Origin: Setophaga petechia
Taxonomy: Eukaryota > Chordata > Aves > Passeriformes > Parulidae
DNA length: 64,000 nt
Reading direction: 5' to 3'
Assembly (NCBI GenBank): GCA_024362935.1
Contig: JANCRA010000032.1
Location: 2,852,001 to 2,916,000 of the forward strand
The position numbers and the translations under genes were made by a program. Of the stretch, positions 42,201-49,788 are shown in pieces. Within the stretch, counting starts at the first letter, position 1; the number at the start of each line of letters is the position of its first letter. The notes under the pieces are model-generated. The model did not search any database. It saw nothing but the letters and a program-made list of their open reading frames with translations, and was not told where the DNA came from.

Positions 42201-44639
42201 TAAACTATATAAAAAAATGCTTTACATCAACATAATACAAAATTAGATTATCTTTTCACCAGAGTTCAGGAGAATAGTTTATACCCAGAAGCAACAGAAA
42301 ATAATTAATATCAGAAGGGTTTAGCAACAGCACAAAATTCCTACTATGTAATTTCTGATGTACTGAAGCAGTTAACTCACTCGTTCCTGACCAGGTTATT
42401 CTTGAGTTGTTACAGAGAACAAAGAATGCCTTAAAAACCAACAATTCTTCTGATCTCAATCACTTTAAAAACAGTACTTATTTTGCAAGCAGAGGTGGGA
42501 AATAAAAAGATAGAAGTGTTAGCTTTGGAAAATGTTTGCAGTGTCATCACACAAACACCAGAAGATTTGGGTCAACATAAACACAATGTTTGAATAGTGA
42601 ATCTAGCACAAGATGTTTTTTTTTAAAAAGTTGAACAATAGAAGAAGGAGGAAAAATTTTTAAAGGATACAGTTAAAATTCCTTTCTGTCAACTCTCAAA
42701 ATATGTCTAACATTTCATTATTCCTCTAACTTTTAACTAAAAATAGCACACACTTTCTCCAAGTGTTACCTTTCCTACTCCAGCCTTTTGGACAACTATC
42801 TTCTAGGGCTCTTTTAAGGGACTAGCTGCTTGAAGAATACACAAATAGTGGATTTTCACTAAAGAAAATGTCTGCATTAAACAACCAATCCAGATGTATT
42901 AATGGTTTAACATATCCACCTTAACCTTTTTCAATCCATTTGAGCCCTGTGCTTAAACCAGCACTAATCTATCCCATAGAAGCTCTATGCATCAGTTACA
43001 TAATAATCACAACACTCCTGGCAGAGAACCCTGCATAAGGCTTCTGGGGAGTTTCCAAAAGGTTATTAAGCTGCTTTGCAGAAAAAGGAAGAAGCATGAA
43101 CATAAGCATGCTAGATTAAAAACCTTACTCCAGCTAACATGCACTATCAGTCCATCACAGATGGTCCCTACAACACATAAATGTCTTACCTCTTGTTCCT
43201 CCTTCCACTATCAGTAGGTTCTGTCTCACATATTATGCCACTCTGAGCAAGAAAACTTCAACATATTCTCCCAAATATAAATTTAAGGCATACAATCTAA
43301 CCATCACTAATTTGAAAAATTAAAAATTTAGTAAGTGTAGGAGGATGGAGGAAATTAAAAGGCTTCATTTCAAATACTCAGATCACAGAAACATGGAAAG
43401 ATGTACTCCTACTTCTACAAGTTATGTTATGTAAATGATACAGTAAGGCAATATTCATATTCAGAATGTAAATCAGATTTTTTAAATTGAAAACCTTAAT
43501 AATGAAAAACAACAGAATATACAAAACATATATAGAGTAATTGTCATGTATTTACTTAGCTGCAAATTCATGTGTTTTGCAGTTACTTCCACTCAGGATG
43601 GTAAACATGAGAACAACACAATACATATCCTTAAAAAAAATAAAGGTTCACCTGTCAGGCCATTGACGTAGATGGCAACTCCACTAAAGATACTTGATGA
43701 ATTTCCATCCCTCTGCTGTTGTAAGGCTGAATCCGACCGGAACTGATCCTCCAACTTCTTAACTTTTGCTGACATGTACCCACCCTAGGTTTTAAATTGA
43801 AACAAAACACAACCCATGATGACAGTCCTATTTCCTAATGTTTACATACAGAAACTGGTCAATTAGAAGACTGGAAAGGTAAGCAACATTCCTCCAAAAT
43901 CTATTTGGTTGACACACAAAAAACATTCATTTTTCAAATGAAAAATAGCAAATGCTCCACCATAAACTTACATCTACAAGATAACTGCATCTTGCTATCA
44001 ACATGGCATGATTTATTTCATACTCCTTAGTTTTCTTTTTACAGGAAAAGATTCTATACATATAAAAGATTATATATATATGTATATATACGCTCTTATA
44101 GAATAAAAAGAAAGAAGAAGAAAAAAGGTGATGTTGGAAATTTGGGTGCTAAATTGGTGACTCATTGCCTAACAAAGAATGTGGTTCCATATATTTTCAG
44201 TTCTTAAATATACACAGGACAGTAGTATTCTAAACATTCATGTAAATTAGGTGCCTCAGTTATTTGTCCAACTGCAGAAAGAGGTGGAGACAACTGTAAA
44301 TAGTTTTCAAATTACTTAGTTTATTTTTTAATGGTGATTTAAAATTATTCAAGGGTCTGCACTTATTAATACTGAAATTTAGTGATTATTGTGAACACAG
44401 ACTTCAAAACCTGGTAATTAAAAAATTTCTTTCAAACTTAATTATGTGTTTATGTGTCTTCAATTAAAGAAAAAGGGTTTCATTTGTAGCATACTCTTAG
44501 CATGTAAAACAAAACTGTAACCCCTTTATAACCACAGTGCCATCTACCTGTTTTAAAAAAAGCCACTAGGTTTTGAGCATACCCATATTCCCCAGCCATC
44601 GCCATCGGCAGCTCGTTTCCGCCATCCACCCCGCCTCAT
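3117..44639 (-). CDS. REV1: REV1, DNA repair protein / deoxycytidyl transferase (complete, 22 coding exons)
   Basis: REV1 is a nuclear Y-family polymerase that inserts dCMP opposite abasic sites and damaged guanines. It also acts as the scaffold that recruits polymerases eta, iota, kappa and zeta (REV3L-REV7) during translesion synthesis. The joined exons, read by eye on the minus strand, give about 1256 residues. In order they are: BRCT domain (about 50-137), variable linker, N-digit with SRLHHIS (R361), palm with HVDMDCFF (D426, D428) and SCDEA (D581, E582), little finger, ubiquitin-binding motifs near 956 and 1034, a lysine-rich stretch (about 1070-1090), and the C-terminal adaptor domain (about 1162-1256). 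All junctions are GT-AG and all codon phases agree. The start MRRGGWRKR matches the family's conserved N-terminus. No frameshift or missing catalytic residue was seen. Identification rests on family knowledge; it was not searched. Confidence 0.97.
3229..4790 (-). other. REV1: REV1 intron 22
   Basis: This intron is AT-rich, with a very AT-rich patch at 3643-3690 and a CR1 3' end at 4400-4593. Nothing else was recognised. Short ORFs near 3447 and 3732 look like chance. Confidence 0.85.
4400..4593 (+). mobile_element. CR1 LINE 3' end
   Basis: It carries the avian CR1 terminal text: 'agaagctgtggattccccat', 'ccaggctggatggagctctg', 'gatctttagggtccctttc', ending 'attctgtgattctatgaat'. The 3' tail ends in the usual ATTCTRTGA repeats. 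It is inserted in REV1 intron 22, antisense to the gene. Confidence 0.93.
4791..4893 (-). CDS. REV1: REV1 exon 22: residues 1186-1220, C-terminal domain
   Basis: This exon encodes DPMEEDILQVVKYCTDLIE and EKDLEKLDLVVKYMKR, the middle helices of the adaptor domain. The acceptor is TTGAATTGCAG and the donor is GTAACT. Confidence 0.97.
4894..5744 (-). other. REV1: REV1 intron 21
   Basis: An 851-base intron with no recognised repeat or conserved element. Confidence 0.85.
5745..5904 (-). CDS. REV1: REV1 exon 21: residues 1133-1186, start of C-terminal domain
   Basis: This exon encodes a Pro/Ser-rich linker and then APNLAGAVEFNDVKTLLKE and WITTIS, the first helix of the C-terminal domain. That domain binds REV7 and the short motifs of polymerases eta, iota and kappa. 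The acceptor is TTGGAACAG with a weak pyrimidine tract. The donor is GTGAGG. Confidence 0.94.
6071..6282 (-). CDS. REV1: REV1 exon 20: residues 1062-1132, basic stretch
   Basis: This exon encodes SKNPFLHLKHA, then a lysine/arginine-rich run (KNKKKTRKKN) that probably acts as a nuclear localisation signal. It ends in SGSPQKLIDGFLKQEGAAA. The acceptor is GTTTTTCAG and the donor is GTACTT, in phase 0. Confidence 0.95.
6283..7317 (-). other. REV1: REV1 intron 19
   Basis: A 1035-base AT-rich intron with no recognised repeat. Confidence 0.85.
7318..7426 (-). CDS. REV1: REV1 exon 19: residues 1026-1062, ubiquitin-binding motif 2
   Basis: This exon encodes VDPEVFSALPAELQAELKD, the second UBM with L1034-P1035, followed by a Gln-rich stretch. 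The acceptor is TACTGTTCAG and the donor is GTAAGA. Having both UBMs suggests full affinity for ubiquitinated PCNA. Confidence 0.96.
7427..11461 (-). other. REV1: REV1 intron 18
   Basis: An intron of about 4.0 kb, AT-rich, with homopolymer T runs at about 10598-10611 and 10793-10810 and a G12 run at 11207-11218. No CR1 copy or LTR was recognised, which is notable for its length. ORFs at 10740-11350 (plus) look like chance. Confidence 0.8.
11207..11218 (+). repeat. G12 homopolymer
   Basis: Twelve consecutive G occur in an otherwise AT-rich intron, near exon 18. Assembly length may be uncertain here. Confidence 0.9.
11462..11695 (-). CDS. REV1: REV1 exon 18: residues 948-1025, ubiquitin-binding motif 1
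   Basis: This exon encodes LDKSVLEALPPDLREQVEQ, the first ubiquitin-binding motif (UBM) with its Leu-Pro core at 956-957. UBMs let REV1 bind mono-ubiquitinated PCNA. It continues with KKEPINGCNTALLSQSVGT and ends NVIALPAFSQ. The acceptor is CTTGTAG and the donor is GTAGGA. It is 78 whole codons. Confidence 0.96.
11696..13480 (-). other. REV1: REV1 intron 17
   Basis: An intron of about 1.8 kb with no recognised transposon. It holds a perfect 10-base inverted repeat at 12613-12639. Confidence 0.8.
12613..12639. repeat. Inverted repeat, 10-bp stem, 7-nt loop
   Basis: AATCCTGGGT, a spacer of seven bases, then ACCCAGGATT. The arms match exactly. Confidence 0.85.
13481..13683 (-). CDS. REV1: REV1 exon 17: residues 880-947, linker
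   Basis: This exon encodes MDLEISSNSRTCTFLP and ends with SRLNLSIEVPSASQ, both conserved blocks, joined by an Asn/Ser-rich stretch. The acceptor is GTATAG, and the sequence upstream is not pyrimidine-rich. The donor is GTAAAC. Confidence 0.94.
13684..14077 (-). other. REV1: REV1 intron 16
   Basis: A 394-base intron with no recognised element. Confidence 0.85.
14078..14234 (-). CDS. REV1: REV1 exon 16: residues 828-880, linker after polymerase core
   Basis: This exon encodes VGIQVQQLVP and then a serine/threonine-rich linker that includes HSVIDLFHVQKAKKHSEEE. Only its ends align well with the mammalian protein. The acceptor is GGATTTAG and the donor is GTCAGT. Confidence 0.93.
14235..15778 (-). 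other. REV1: REV1 intron 15
   Basis: An intron of about 1.5 kb with an A-run at about 14890-14908. No transposon was recognised. Confidence 0.8.
15779..15881 (-). CDS. REV1: REV1 exon 15: residues 793-827, end of little finger
   Basis: This exon encodes TVTLDHATDSAKVIGKETL and then NMFHTMKLNISDMRG, which close the polymerase core. The acceptor is CTTTTTAG. The donor GTGAGT follows GGG, leaving phase 0. Confidence 0.96.
16145..16166. repeat. (TA)n(CA)n microsatellite
   Basis: A short run of TA units passes directly into CA units. Confidence 0.85.
17663..17678. repeat. 16-bp perfect palindrome
   Basis: TTGGTATATATACCAA equals its own reverse complement. It is TA-rich at the centre. Confidence 0.85.
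17790..17925 (+). mobile_element. CR1-type 3' tail
   Basis: The text 'gatgatccctgcaggtcccttccaactc' is split here as a CR1-like ending: 'tgatgatccctgcaggtc', 'ccttccaactcagcat', then a decayed ATTCTGAGATCTGTGA tail. It is short and antisense to REV1. Confidence 0.75.
18468..18503. repeat. Perfect hairpin, 14-bp stem, 8-nt loop
   Basis: TATAAAACATGCAC at 18468-18481 is followed by TTATTTTG and then GTGCATGTTTTATA at 18490-18503, an exact reverse complement. It lies about 95 bases downstream of the exon 14 donor. Confidence 0.85.
18598..18770 (-). CDS. REV1: REV1 exon 14: residues 736-793, little finger
   Basis: This exon encodes PKEAEAFLLSLSEEIQRRL, then MKGKRLTLKIMVRK and YGGHGICDNIAR, the core of the little finger that contacts the DNA backbone. 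The acceptor is CCCCTTCAG and the donor is a consensus GTAAGT. Confidence 0.97.
18771..19728 (-). other. REV1: REV1 intron 13
   Basis: A 958-base intron with no recognised element. Confidence 0.85.
19729..19949 (-). CDS. REV1: REV1 exon 13: residues 662-735, thumb and start of little finger
   Basis: This exon encodes GVGRTMESKLASLGIKTCG, a helix-hairpin-helix-like thumb, and then RPVRTEKERKSVSAEINYG, the start of the little-finger (PAD) domain. The acceptor is TTGTTGTTAG and the donor is GTAAAT. The exon ends in phase 0 after FTQ. Confidence 0.97.
19950..21360 (-). other. REV1: REV1 intron 12
   Basis: An intron of about 1.4 kb, AT-rich, with no recognised transposon. Confidence 0.85.
21361..21480 (-). 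CDS. REV1: REV1 exon 12: residues 622-662, palm to thumb
   Basis: This exon encodes GSNILLARMATRKAKPDGQ and then YHLKPEEVDDFIRGQLVTS, which is typical of Y-family polymerases entering the thumb. The acceptor is TTTTTACAG and the donor is GTACTC. It is phased 2 bases in, 1 base out. Confidence 0.96.
21481..22378 (-). other. REV1: REV1 intron 11
   Basis: An 898-base intron containing a short CR1-type tail near 22100-22195. Confidence 0.85.
22100..22195 (+). mobile_element. CR1-type 3' tail
   Basis: The phrase 'tgatgatccttgctgggccc' followed by 'ttccaattcagaataacctg' and 'tgatctctg' resembles a decayed CR1 3' end. It is under 100 bases. Confidence 0.65.
22379..22533 (-). CDS. REV1: REV1 exon 11: residues 570-622, second catalytic motif
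   Basis: This exon encodes SYTHNIEAVSCDEALVDIT, with catalytic D581 and E582 (human D570 and E571). It continues with LTPDEFANAIRTEIKDQTK and ASVGMG. The acceptor is GTTGATAG. The donor is GTAGGT, with a second GT four bases further on. Confidence 0.96.
22534..23192 (-). other. REV1: REV1 intron 10
   Basis: A 659-base intron with no recognised element. The plus-strand ORF at 22621-22944 looks like chance. Confidence 0.85.
23193..23321 (-). CDS. REV1: REV1 exon 10: residues 527-570, palm
   Basis: This exon encodes QVGIKNGMFFGQAKKLCPN followed by LQAVSYDFDAYKEVARTVY, the conserved palm region between the two metal-binding motifs. The acceptor is ATTTTAG and the donor is GTAATG. The next exon completes the Ser codon. 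Confidence 0.96.
23322..24255 (-). other. REV1: REV1 intron 9
   Basis: A 934-base intron with no recognised element. Confidence 0.85.
24256..24388 (-). CDS. REV1: REV1 exon 9: residues 483-527, variable palm insert
   Basis: This exon encodes AEIRVPDQLDSSVWERTDS and ends in AEIASCSYEAR. Compared with the human protein as I remember it, the insert before AEIASC is about eight residues longer. The acceptor is a NAGNAG (T-tract, AAG, CAG). Use of the second AG starts the exon at 24385 and removes one residue. The donor is GTAGGT. Confidence 0.93.
25927..26250 (+). pseudogene. Coiled-coil ORF relic, possibly L1-type LINE ORF1
   Basis: A 107-residue frame on the strand opposite REV1 runs from a Pro/Ser-rich start into a heptad-like stretch (MQNTLSSMEGKVENLSSKA, then VEQRMEKSEARTQVCEKEI) and SLE. 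This resembles the coiled coil of L1-type ORF1 proteins, and the frame afterwards still reads ILGI-like text near 26306 before stops. The codons look more protein-like than neighbouring chance ORFs. No reverse transcriptase is seen. It could instead be another coiled-coil retrocopy or chance. Confidence 0.35.
26609..26760. repeat. Low-complexity A-run and G/T-rich stretch
   Basis: About 17 A in a row near 26616 is followed by repeated GGGGTTTTTTTT-like text. It could be the decayed 3' tail of the element relic upstream, but no target duplication was found. Confidence 0.6.
27980..28019. repeat. Perfect hairpin, 15-bp stem, 10-nt loop
   Basis: CATGGTTGTTAATGA at 27980-27994 and TCATTAACAACCATG at 28005-28019 are exact reverse complements separated by ten bases. 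Confidence 0.88.
29035..29151 (-). CDS. REV1: REV1 exon 8: residues 444-483, fingers
   Basis: This exon encodes GKPVAVTSNRGTGKALLRP and then ANPQLEQQYYQKKLLNGKA, part of the fingers and palm. The acceptor is TCTCCACAG and the donor is GTACAG. The exon ends after one base of a codon completed in exon 9, next to a tandem acceptor. Confidence 0.96.
29152..30684 (-). other. REV1: REV1 intron 7
   Basis: An intron of about 1.5 kb with a 31-bp tandem duplication near its 3' end in window coordinates (29552-29613). Nothing else was recognised. Confidence 0.85.
29552..29613. repeat. 31-bp tandem duplication
   Basis: Two nearly identical 31-base units starting CACTTAGTTTAACTG lie head to tail (29552-29582 and 29583-29613). 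They differ only at the last base, so the duplication looks recent. Confidence 0.9.
30685..30792 (-). CDS. REV1: REV1 exon 7: residues 408-444, first catalytic motif
   Basis: This exon encodes SCIMHVDMDCFFVSVAIRN, with metal-binding aspartates D426 and D428 in the palm. The acceptor is ACTAG, with little pyrimidine tract. The donor is GTCAGT. The exon is in phase with its neighbours. Confidence 0.96.
30793..32591 (-). other. REV1: REV1 intron 6
   Basis: A 1.8 kb AT-rich intron with no recognised transposon. Confidence 0.85.
32592..33304 (-). CDS. REV1: REV1 exon 6: residues 170-408, linker and N-digit
   Basis: This is the largest exon (713 bases). It carries a low-complexity acidic run of six Glu, a serine-rich stretch, INGAHHSTVQGPSSTKSTS, and the N-digit FYSHSRLHHISTWKCELTE. 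In REV1 the N-digit arginine (R361 here, R357 in human) pairs with incoming dCTP, so the protein rather than the template selects the base. The donor is GTAGAT. The linker is the least conserved part of the protein. Confidence 0.95.
33822..34380 (+). mobile_element. Solo LTR of endogenous-retrovirus type
   Basis: This is a GC-rich block of about 560 bases in AT-rich intron sequence. It begins TGTGATGTAATG and ends GGCAACA. It has LTR order: promoter-like CTTAAAAG at 34074-34081, then AATAAA at 34149-34154 about 70 bases on, then a U5-like stretch. No internal retroviral genes flank it. The flanks (attgca and attgga) are only an imperfect target duplication, so the exact ends are uncertain. 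It is antisense to REV1. Confidence 0.7.
35095..35188 (+). mobile_element. CR1 LINE 3' end, short
   Basis: The stretch 'ccttggccctgcctgagtag' to 'ccaacctaaaaaattctata' matches a decayed CR1 3' terminus with one ATTCTATA tail unit. Confidence 0.65.
35903..36052 (-). CDS. REV1: REV1 exon 5: residues 120-170, end of BRCT and linker
   Basis: This exon encodes SIKAGRLLSHIPYQLYTKQ followed by a linker with PGPSNIAKDLNRV. The acceptor follows a long pyrimidine tract (36057-36080 on the opposite strand). The donor is GTAAGTG after AACAGGGT. Exon 6 completes the Val codon. Confidence 0.94.
37605..38790 (-). mobile_element. CR1 LINE fragment, about 1.2 kb
   Basis: The plus strand reads antisense CR1: 'ttgcaaaggacctctggagg' at its 3' end, 'gcctcttgtcctcttgctgc', 'cctgtctggctgcatgg', 'catccacaaacttgctgaag', 'gggactgtgtcaaaagtg'. 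The order is that of a continuous element, but divergence and indels are high. It is in the same transcriptional sense as REV1. Confidence 0.85.
39059..39130. repeat. Tandem repeat, 44-bp period
   Basis: TAATGGTGTATTTTTCAAAT occurs at 39059 and again at 39103, with a partial TATTTTCAAATAAA unit between them. The structure suggests replication slippage. Confidence 0.85.
40055..40310 (+). mobile_element. CR1 LINE 3' end
   Basis: It carries 'gacaagagggaatggcttga', 'cagagaagctgtggatgccc', 'atatttaaggtcccttcc' and a decayed CTATGAAATC tail. It is inserted in REV1 intron 4, antisense to the gene. Confidence 0.9.
41743..41911 (-). CDS. REV1: REV1 exon 4: residues 64-120, BRCT core
   Basis: This exon encodes DPSADELRRLMMLHGGQY, then SRSKTTHIIATNLPN and the conserved BRCT tryptophan in VRPEWIVES. 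It is nearly identical to the mammalian exon as I remember it. The acceptor is TTTTATAG and the donor is GTAAGT. The phase is two bases at both ends. Confidence 0.96.
41912..43651 (-). other. REV1: REV1 intron 3
   Basis: An intron of about 1.7 kb with no recognised element. Confidence 0.85.
43652..43784 (-). CDS. REV1: REV1 exon 3: residues 20-64, start of BRCT
   Basis: This exon encodes GGYMSAKVKKLEDQF and then FSGVAIYVNGLT, the first strand of the BRCT domain. The BRCT domain binds PCNA and DNA ends in known REV1 proteins. The acceptor is AACCTAG and the donor is GTGAAC. The exon ends after one base of an Asp codon that is completed in exon 4. Confidence 0.95.
43785..44582 (-). other. REV1: REV1 intron 2
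   Basis: A 798-base AT-rich intron with a TA-rich microsatellite at 44070-44091. Confidence 0.85.
44070..44091. repeat. (TA)n microsatellite
   Basis: An interrupted run of TA units in intron 2. Confidence 0.8.
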
Positions 44640-44649
44640 GCTGAAGCTT
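44583..44649 (-). CDS. REV1: REV1 exon 2: start codon, residues 1-19
   Basis: The coding part is 44583-44639 and begins MRRGGWRKR. Ten untranslated bases (44640-44649) precede the ATG. The acceptor reads CTCTGCAG and the donor is GTATGC, in phase 0. The ATG has A at -3. The acceptor is followed directly by AAG, so it forms a CAG-AAG tandem acceptor within the 5' UTR. Confidence 0.93.
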
Positions 44650-47039
44650 CTGCAGAGGAAGAACAATTCTTGATCAATTAAATGTTCATCTGTGGCATTT
44701 CAATGATGGCACTACAGGCCATCTACAGATTAGCACAAAGATTAATTTTTTTCAACCAACTTCACTGAAGTATTTGAGTTTCACAGCCAATCTAGAAATG
44801 CAAGATCACATAAAAACCTGATTTCTCAGTTTTGTAGTAATGCATACTATGGTTCCTATGACATATCAAAAACCACACACACCCCTTCTGCTTTATTCAC
44901 CCTGAATATTAAAAACTCCTTACAATGTTCACTGTCCATTTCAATTTATTAAATTCTTTCTGGTCCTCATACCTCTCCTATTAAAAAAGGAATAATAAAA
45001 GGTTCTTAAATACAACTGTTAACATCCATGCAAAATATTGTCTGGGTCATGAACAATCTTTTATTTCATATATGATAGCACAGACATGGTGCAATGCAGG
45101 CAGCCACCTCCTGGTATTAGAGACTGGATTAATGGATTTACAATGGAGACACCAATGGATTTACAACTGATTATAAAACATCCAAGCATATGTTGCTGTA
45201 ATGCAATACATCACATCAAAGCAAAAAACCAAAGGTGATCTTATGGTCAAAGAAAAGCCAGATGTTTAAGTGACCTAGTATGATCTATAGTTAGGTTTGT
45301 GATTTGATTCTTTGAGGCTTTTTATTTGTATGGCTTAATAAATAAATAAAAAAATAAACAAACTCAACCAGCCAAATTGCAGCTCTCCTTTATGCAAAAC
45401 ACTTATCCCTGGACCACAAGCTGAACACAGCCATGTCCCCAGATGAGCTATTAGTTGGTTAGAACAGAACTCCTGGACAGAAAAAAGCAATGCTTGGACT
45501 GTGGCCAACTGTTCACTGCACCCAAGTGATTCATATTTACTATAGCTGTTGTAAAACTGATTTTAGAATATTGATTAATGATGTGGTAAGATCATGAGAT
45601 CACTGCCTGCTATTACATCACTCACTTTTCAAACAAAATAGTTCTCTAAATAAAAAGACAAAATAGCCTTTTAGGTCTATCAGCTCTTAGAGGATCAGCA
45701 CAAAACTCTGAAACTATAAAAAGGTGACTGTCTTAAGTCTTCTATTTCATTAAATATTAAACTTATATTCCTTTATCCTCCCTAAAAACTATGCAAAACT
45801 ACAGCAAATAGACAGAAGAAAGTCAACTATTTTTATTTCCATCCTTGTTTTTGAGTCTCTGGACTATCCACAGCATTGTCCAGCAACAAGAGCACAGAAG
45901 CTTCACTCAGTCTCCAGCTTACCAGAAAGCACATATGGTTGTGGATGGAGATGACAACAACATTCTGGTTATTCTCCTATCCAGGCCTTCTACTGCCCTG
46001 TTTTGGAGACTACCTCATTTATAGTATTAACACTTAATTTCTTATGAACCTAGCTGAACATGAGTCCTAGATTCTGCCTCTTAATTCCCTTTTGTCCTAG
46101 AGGACAAAGCAGGCATACTCTGATATGCAGTTAAACCTTGGATTGCAAAATACGACACAGTTGCAGCAGAAGTTTTCAGAAGAACAATCATTTTCACTGA
46201 CTACTGCAAATAGGCCAGATTAGGCAACCACAGAATTATAGTCAAAGCAGGTAGCAGGTATTTTGAAAAGCTAAGCATCTGTTTTATGTTTCAGGACCTC
46301 CACAGACACAGAAAGATCATTATGCACTTGGTTCTGTGCTAACAGTTGCCACACAACTGACATATCTGTTGTTGTACGGGCAGTTATGAAGATCAATCAC
46401 TTATCAAGGAGATGAGCTCTACACCAACATCCAAAACAAAGTAACCCCTTCTCAAATTACTGTATTTTCCCTCTAGGTACCTGCATCTCTTACCCACAGA
46501 CCTGTTTCCAAGACATCAAGGCCTTCTGAAACTAATTTTTTAGTGGTTTGGATTGCATCTAATAGATACCACAGAACTCTTAAGAAGCACTGAAGAAAAA
46601 GAGAGGAGATGAGCTAGATGACCACTTAAGATACAAAATTGATTTTTTTCCTGCATAGCAAAAATGGCTTGATGACTTCTTTCATATGGAAAATCTGTAT
46701 TTTTTCACCTGCTGAAGTGTATTTCACATTTATCACTTCTGGCTAAGAAATTCTTGGAAAAACGTAATAGAGTAAGTTCATAAAAAAAGAAAAACCACTA
46801 ATAAAAATGTCATCTAGGTTTTTTAGATACTACAGATATCAGTGTATGAGCTCACAAGAGACACCAGAATCTTAACTGATGATTACTTTCTCCCTCTTAA
46901 TCAAGGATGACAAAGTCTTAAAGGGTAGCTACAAAAATGGCAGAGGCTCTCTCTTCATAAGGAGCCACATGGAAAGCACAAGACACAACAGAGACAAGCT
47001 CCATGAGGAAGTTTCATCTTGATGTAGAAAAAAAGTTTT

Positions 47040-47222
47040 TAGAGTGAGAACAATCGATGACTAGAACACAGGGACCCAGCAGAATCCTTATCTCTTGAAA
47101 TTTTCATGTCGCAATTGGACAGGGCGCCAGATAACCTCAACCAGGCTTCCCTACCCATTAAAGGTTGGACTAGACACTCTTTTAAGGTCACTTCCAATCT
47201 GGGCTGCTCTATGATTCTAGGA
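47040..47222 (+). mobile_element. CR1 LINE 3' end
   Basis: The text 'ttggactagacactctttta' and 'aggtcacttccaatctgg', with the tail 'ctctatgattctag', is typical of a CR1 3' end. The 5' boundary is approximate. Confidence 0.8.
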
Positions 47223-49768
47223 GTATCAAAGAAAAAACCTCATACAAATATAAACTTTTGCTCTGGAAAAAACAAAGACTGTACAAAATGCATACTCTAA
47301 AACACCACAACACCAACCACTGAGAAGACAGGCTTTGATAGGTCTTAACTCTGATCCCTATACATCATACTGATGAACTAAAATATCTAATGCTTGATAA
47401 ACTGAAGAACTGCCTTCATAAGAGTGAGCTTTTCTAAAACTTTGAAACACGTTTCATTTTTATTCAGGACACTGGAAGGTGAGGAAGAAAGATCTCTAGT
47501 CTGAAAGTGAAGCCAATTAAAATCAGAATCACAGTTACGCGCCTAGTTTGATTAAAATTAGAAATCAAACAAAACTACTTAGGTCAAGGTGCTAAAAACA
47601 TGATGTATCCATTGCTCAGAAGTTGTCTTAAAACATCTGATAGTGATTTACCATTTCCTTAGCAGACGCAATTTTTGACTCAGTCTACTTAAGCCAGTCC
47701 ACTTAAATTCTGAACACCCAGGTTAGGAGCATGGTACTTCAGTGATTACAAGATGTCTCTGGCTCAAGTCTTCCCTTTCAGGGTCACAGATTCTTTTTAT
47801 AATGCTAATATGAAAACCTGGGAGACTAGTTTCTCCCTTTATAGTTCCAGGAACTGAATGATGAACTAAGGTTTCTGGACTACGGAGAAACCTCTCTGCT
47901 AAAGACTTGTCCTTACAGTGTGAATTTTTCCTTAAAAATGAAGGTCATCTCTTGCAGCTGCCTTGCTGAAACCTAAGGAACAAATGAGCATGAGAAATAC
48001 CTTGCCCAAGATATATTAAACCAGAGGAAAAGTAAAGCAAGATTTTAAACATGCTCACTGGTTCATGAAATAAGACATGTAAGGATGGTATGATGCTCCC
48101 CCTATAGGAATCACGATGAAGGGATGAGTAAGAGAAACAGTAAAGAACACATTACGGTGGCAAGTAGAGGAGGTGTGGGTGGGTAGAAATCAAGACAGAG
48201 GACTTCAAACAGCCATCACAAACAAGCAAGTTTCAGAGTTCATCTTTCTTGTAGCTCTTTCTTAAAGTATCTAACTTGTTTCAGAACAGTTTTCTCTGTT
48301 TGCACAAATTCATTAACATGGCTAAGGGACCAACCCAGACCAAAACCACCACAGTATTATGGGGAAAAATGGTTGGGAGCACAGATCTGTATTCTGCAAT
48401 GACTCTGCAAGAAGTGAACATGGATCATCATGAGCTTTTTAATTCCAGTGCAGTACTAGTCCCTGCTTCTGTCATACATTTCAGCAATCTCTCTGCCAAG
48501 CGTATATACAGTGCAGAGGTATTTTTGCTACCTCTTCAAGTAGCCAACTTGAATCTGGCAGAATATAAACTTTATGGTTCTGCCCTACAAGAAAACATAT
48601 GAACTATTTCCAAAGACAAAATGAGGCTGCACTGTGACTCAACAAATGCCCCTGCCAAAGTTGTGTTTAAATGCATCACACAAGTAATGTTCCATCCAGA
48701 TAATCCAATTTTTGGTAACTGAAAGCTGTATAGAAGTATAACACACTGTAACAGCTAGTCTGCATTTCTGATCAGAGCAGACATCCCATCATTGTCCTCT
48801 AACGCAAAATAACTTGACTTATTTAACGTATTCACATTCCACAAGCCTATATAAAAGGTGTAACTCCAGCAGAAATATGGGTGTCTTGGGCCACTGCTAA
48901 TGAGTATCAGAATATTTTCCTTGAACTCTAGATCGAATTCATCCCAGCTCAGCAGGGCTTAGAAGCTTTTTCCATCAAGTGGGTATTTTGTGGCTTCTTT
49001 GAGTTTCATGCCTCTACACTCCACCTCCCACATCAAACTCACTACTCTGCCTGGCACTAGTCCTCAAGCTCTTTGAGCGAAGAACTATCTTACGTGTTTA
49101 TACATTCCTTAGCACAAGAGTCCTATTCTTGGCTCAGTCTTCTGGAAAAGAGCTGCTGCTATAGGGTAGAAAACTATTTTTTTATCACATATTAAGAAGT
49201 CCAGAATCCAGCAAAAAGAACTTACACAAAAAAGTCCAAAGTTTTTTTAAAGATACTATATGTTTAAATGCCTGTGATTTCAGACAATTCAGGGTTACCA
49301 CTACTATTCTATATTAAAATTACTGATTAGTACATCGCAAAGCAGTACTGAATTTTATTCTAGGTGATAAATAAAGTCTCAGGGAGAAGTTTCATAAGAT
49401 GTTTGAGTCAACTTGTTGGCTGACTGCTACCAAAAGGGATGATTCTGCTCTTCAGTCTCTGCTGACCTAACAGGCTTTATCCCTTCTTCCCAAGCTCATG
49501 CCCCCCAGCATTCACACCAGTGCTATGTGCAGGTCAGCTCACTAAACCAACATAAAATTGACATAATTTTATGGTTTAGCTTTCCCTAAGTTTAGCAAGA
49601 TGAAGTGACTAACAAAAGCATCAGATAAAGCCAAAGTAGACAGGTAAAAAGAGAGGAATGGATGGGATCTTAAAATTATCTTAGTGATTTCTAGAAACCA
49701 ACTTTTGGGTCATGACTATAACTAACGGCAGTGTAAATGTAGATACAGAGTTCTAATGAGCTGGCTAC

Positions 49769-49788
49769 TGATCACTAATTAGTGATCA
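49769..49788. repeat. 20-bp perfect palindrome
   Basis: TGATCACTAATTAGTGATCA equals its own reverse complement with no spacer. Confidence 0.9.
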
